From the NCBI GenBank assembly GCA_022545745.1, contig JACZQL010000093.1, positions 1 through 6,204 of the forward strand: a stretch of DNA of 6,204 nt, in the 5' to 3' direction. Shown one piece after another: positions 6,015 through 6,204 of the stretch. Source of the stretch: Deltaproteobacteria bacterium. Lineage in GTDB: Bacteria > Desulfobacterota_B > Binatia > UBA9968. Position 1 is the first letter of the stretch; every line of letters starts with the position of its first letter. A program made the translations under genes and the position numbers. The notes beneath the pieces are model-generated. The model was not told the origin of the DNA. It did not search any database and saw only the letters and a program-made list of their open reading frames with translations.

Positions 6015-6204
6015 CCCCCGTGGAGTATTATCCACGACTGAGATAATGGTCTCGACCGAGAGGTTACTCCACAGGGGGAGTTTGGAACATTCACCCCATG
6101 AAATTGAGACTAGAAATGTATTTAAAGTCTTGACTGAGGAGATTATTTCACAGGGTGCACCCCGTGAAATAGCGGGAAGAGGCGTCTTTAAAGTGTTGAC
6201 AGAG
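6015..6204. repeat. Array of 64-66 base imperfect palindromic units, cut by the window end
   Basis: No coding region is visible from 5975 to the end. Three related units follow each other. Unit A (6015-6078) has arms CCCCCGTGGAGTA and TACTCCACAGGGGG, complementary apart from one bulged A at 6073. Unit B (6092-6157) has arms CACCCCATGAAATT and TATTTCACAGGGTG, with 11 of 14 positions pairing. Unit C (6158 onward) begins CACCCCGTGAAATA and is cut by the window. Units B and C are in register with a period of exactly 66: positions 6118-6138 and 6184-6204 agree at 18 of 21 bases, sharing TTTAAAGT and TTGAC. The right half of unit A aligns to that of B through GAC-GAG-TTA-CACAGGG. A 13-base spacer (6079-6091) separates A from B, while B and C abut. 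The nature of the element is unknown to me. Confidence 0.75.

Noticed and set aside
6015..6204. CRISPR array
   Set aside because: The units are diverged from one another, their conserved parts are long palindromic arms rather than identical repeats, and no regular unique spacers or cas genes are present.
6015..6204. Integron attC sites, suggested by tandem ~60-base imperfect palindromes after a gene
   Set aside because: The core-site consensus GTTRRRY and its partner RYYYAAC are not found at the unit ends, and no cassette genes lie between units.

Overview
The window is a piece of bacterial chromosome. It carries a tripartite tricarboxylate transporter (TTT) locus, an M48 lipoprotein protease, an arylmalonate-decarboxylase-like protein, the tail of a decayed amidohydrolase and an enoyl-CoA hydratase. 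The gene content (TTT permease with fused TctA and TctB, acyl-CoA enzyme, amidohydrolase_2 remnant) and the repeat-rich intergenic DNA suggest an environmental Gram-negative bacterium of the Desulfobacterota, NC10 or Rokubacteria kind. This is inference; there is no rRNA or marker gene to fix the taxon.

Layout: positions 3-212 hold the C-terminal end of a TctC-type solute-binding protein, cut by the window edge. It is followed 14 bases later by a 689-residue TctA-TctB fusion (227-2296). A 125-base gap with a good -10 box leads to a 462-residue lipoprotein with an M48 protease domain and C-terminal TPRs (2422-3810). Positions 3811-4088 carry no gene but hold a dense, roughly mirror-symmetric patchwork of short repeats between two convergent genes. 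On the minus strand, 4089-4823 encodes an Asp/Glu racemase / arylmalonate decarboxylase superfamily protein that contains no cysteine at all. Divergent from it lies a 5'-truncated, frameshifted amidohydrolase remnant (about 4921-5175). An intact enoyl-CoA hydratase (5195-5974) follows, ended by a clear intrinsic terminator (5983-6008).

The last 190 bases (6015-6204) are non-coding. They hold an array of 64-66 base imperfect palindromes that continues past the window edge. Two arm positions differ between units in a way that keeps base pairing, so the hairpin shape seems to be maintained.

Functionally, the transporter genes would take up an organic acid, and the racemase-like and hydratase genes suggest catabolism of carboxylates or acyl-CoA esters. 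No gene fixes the substrate, and strand switches show that the window is several transcription units rather than one pathway operon. The two most unusual items are the cysteine-less racemase-family protein and the terminal palindrome array.
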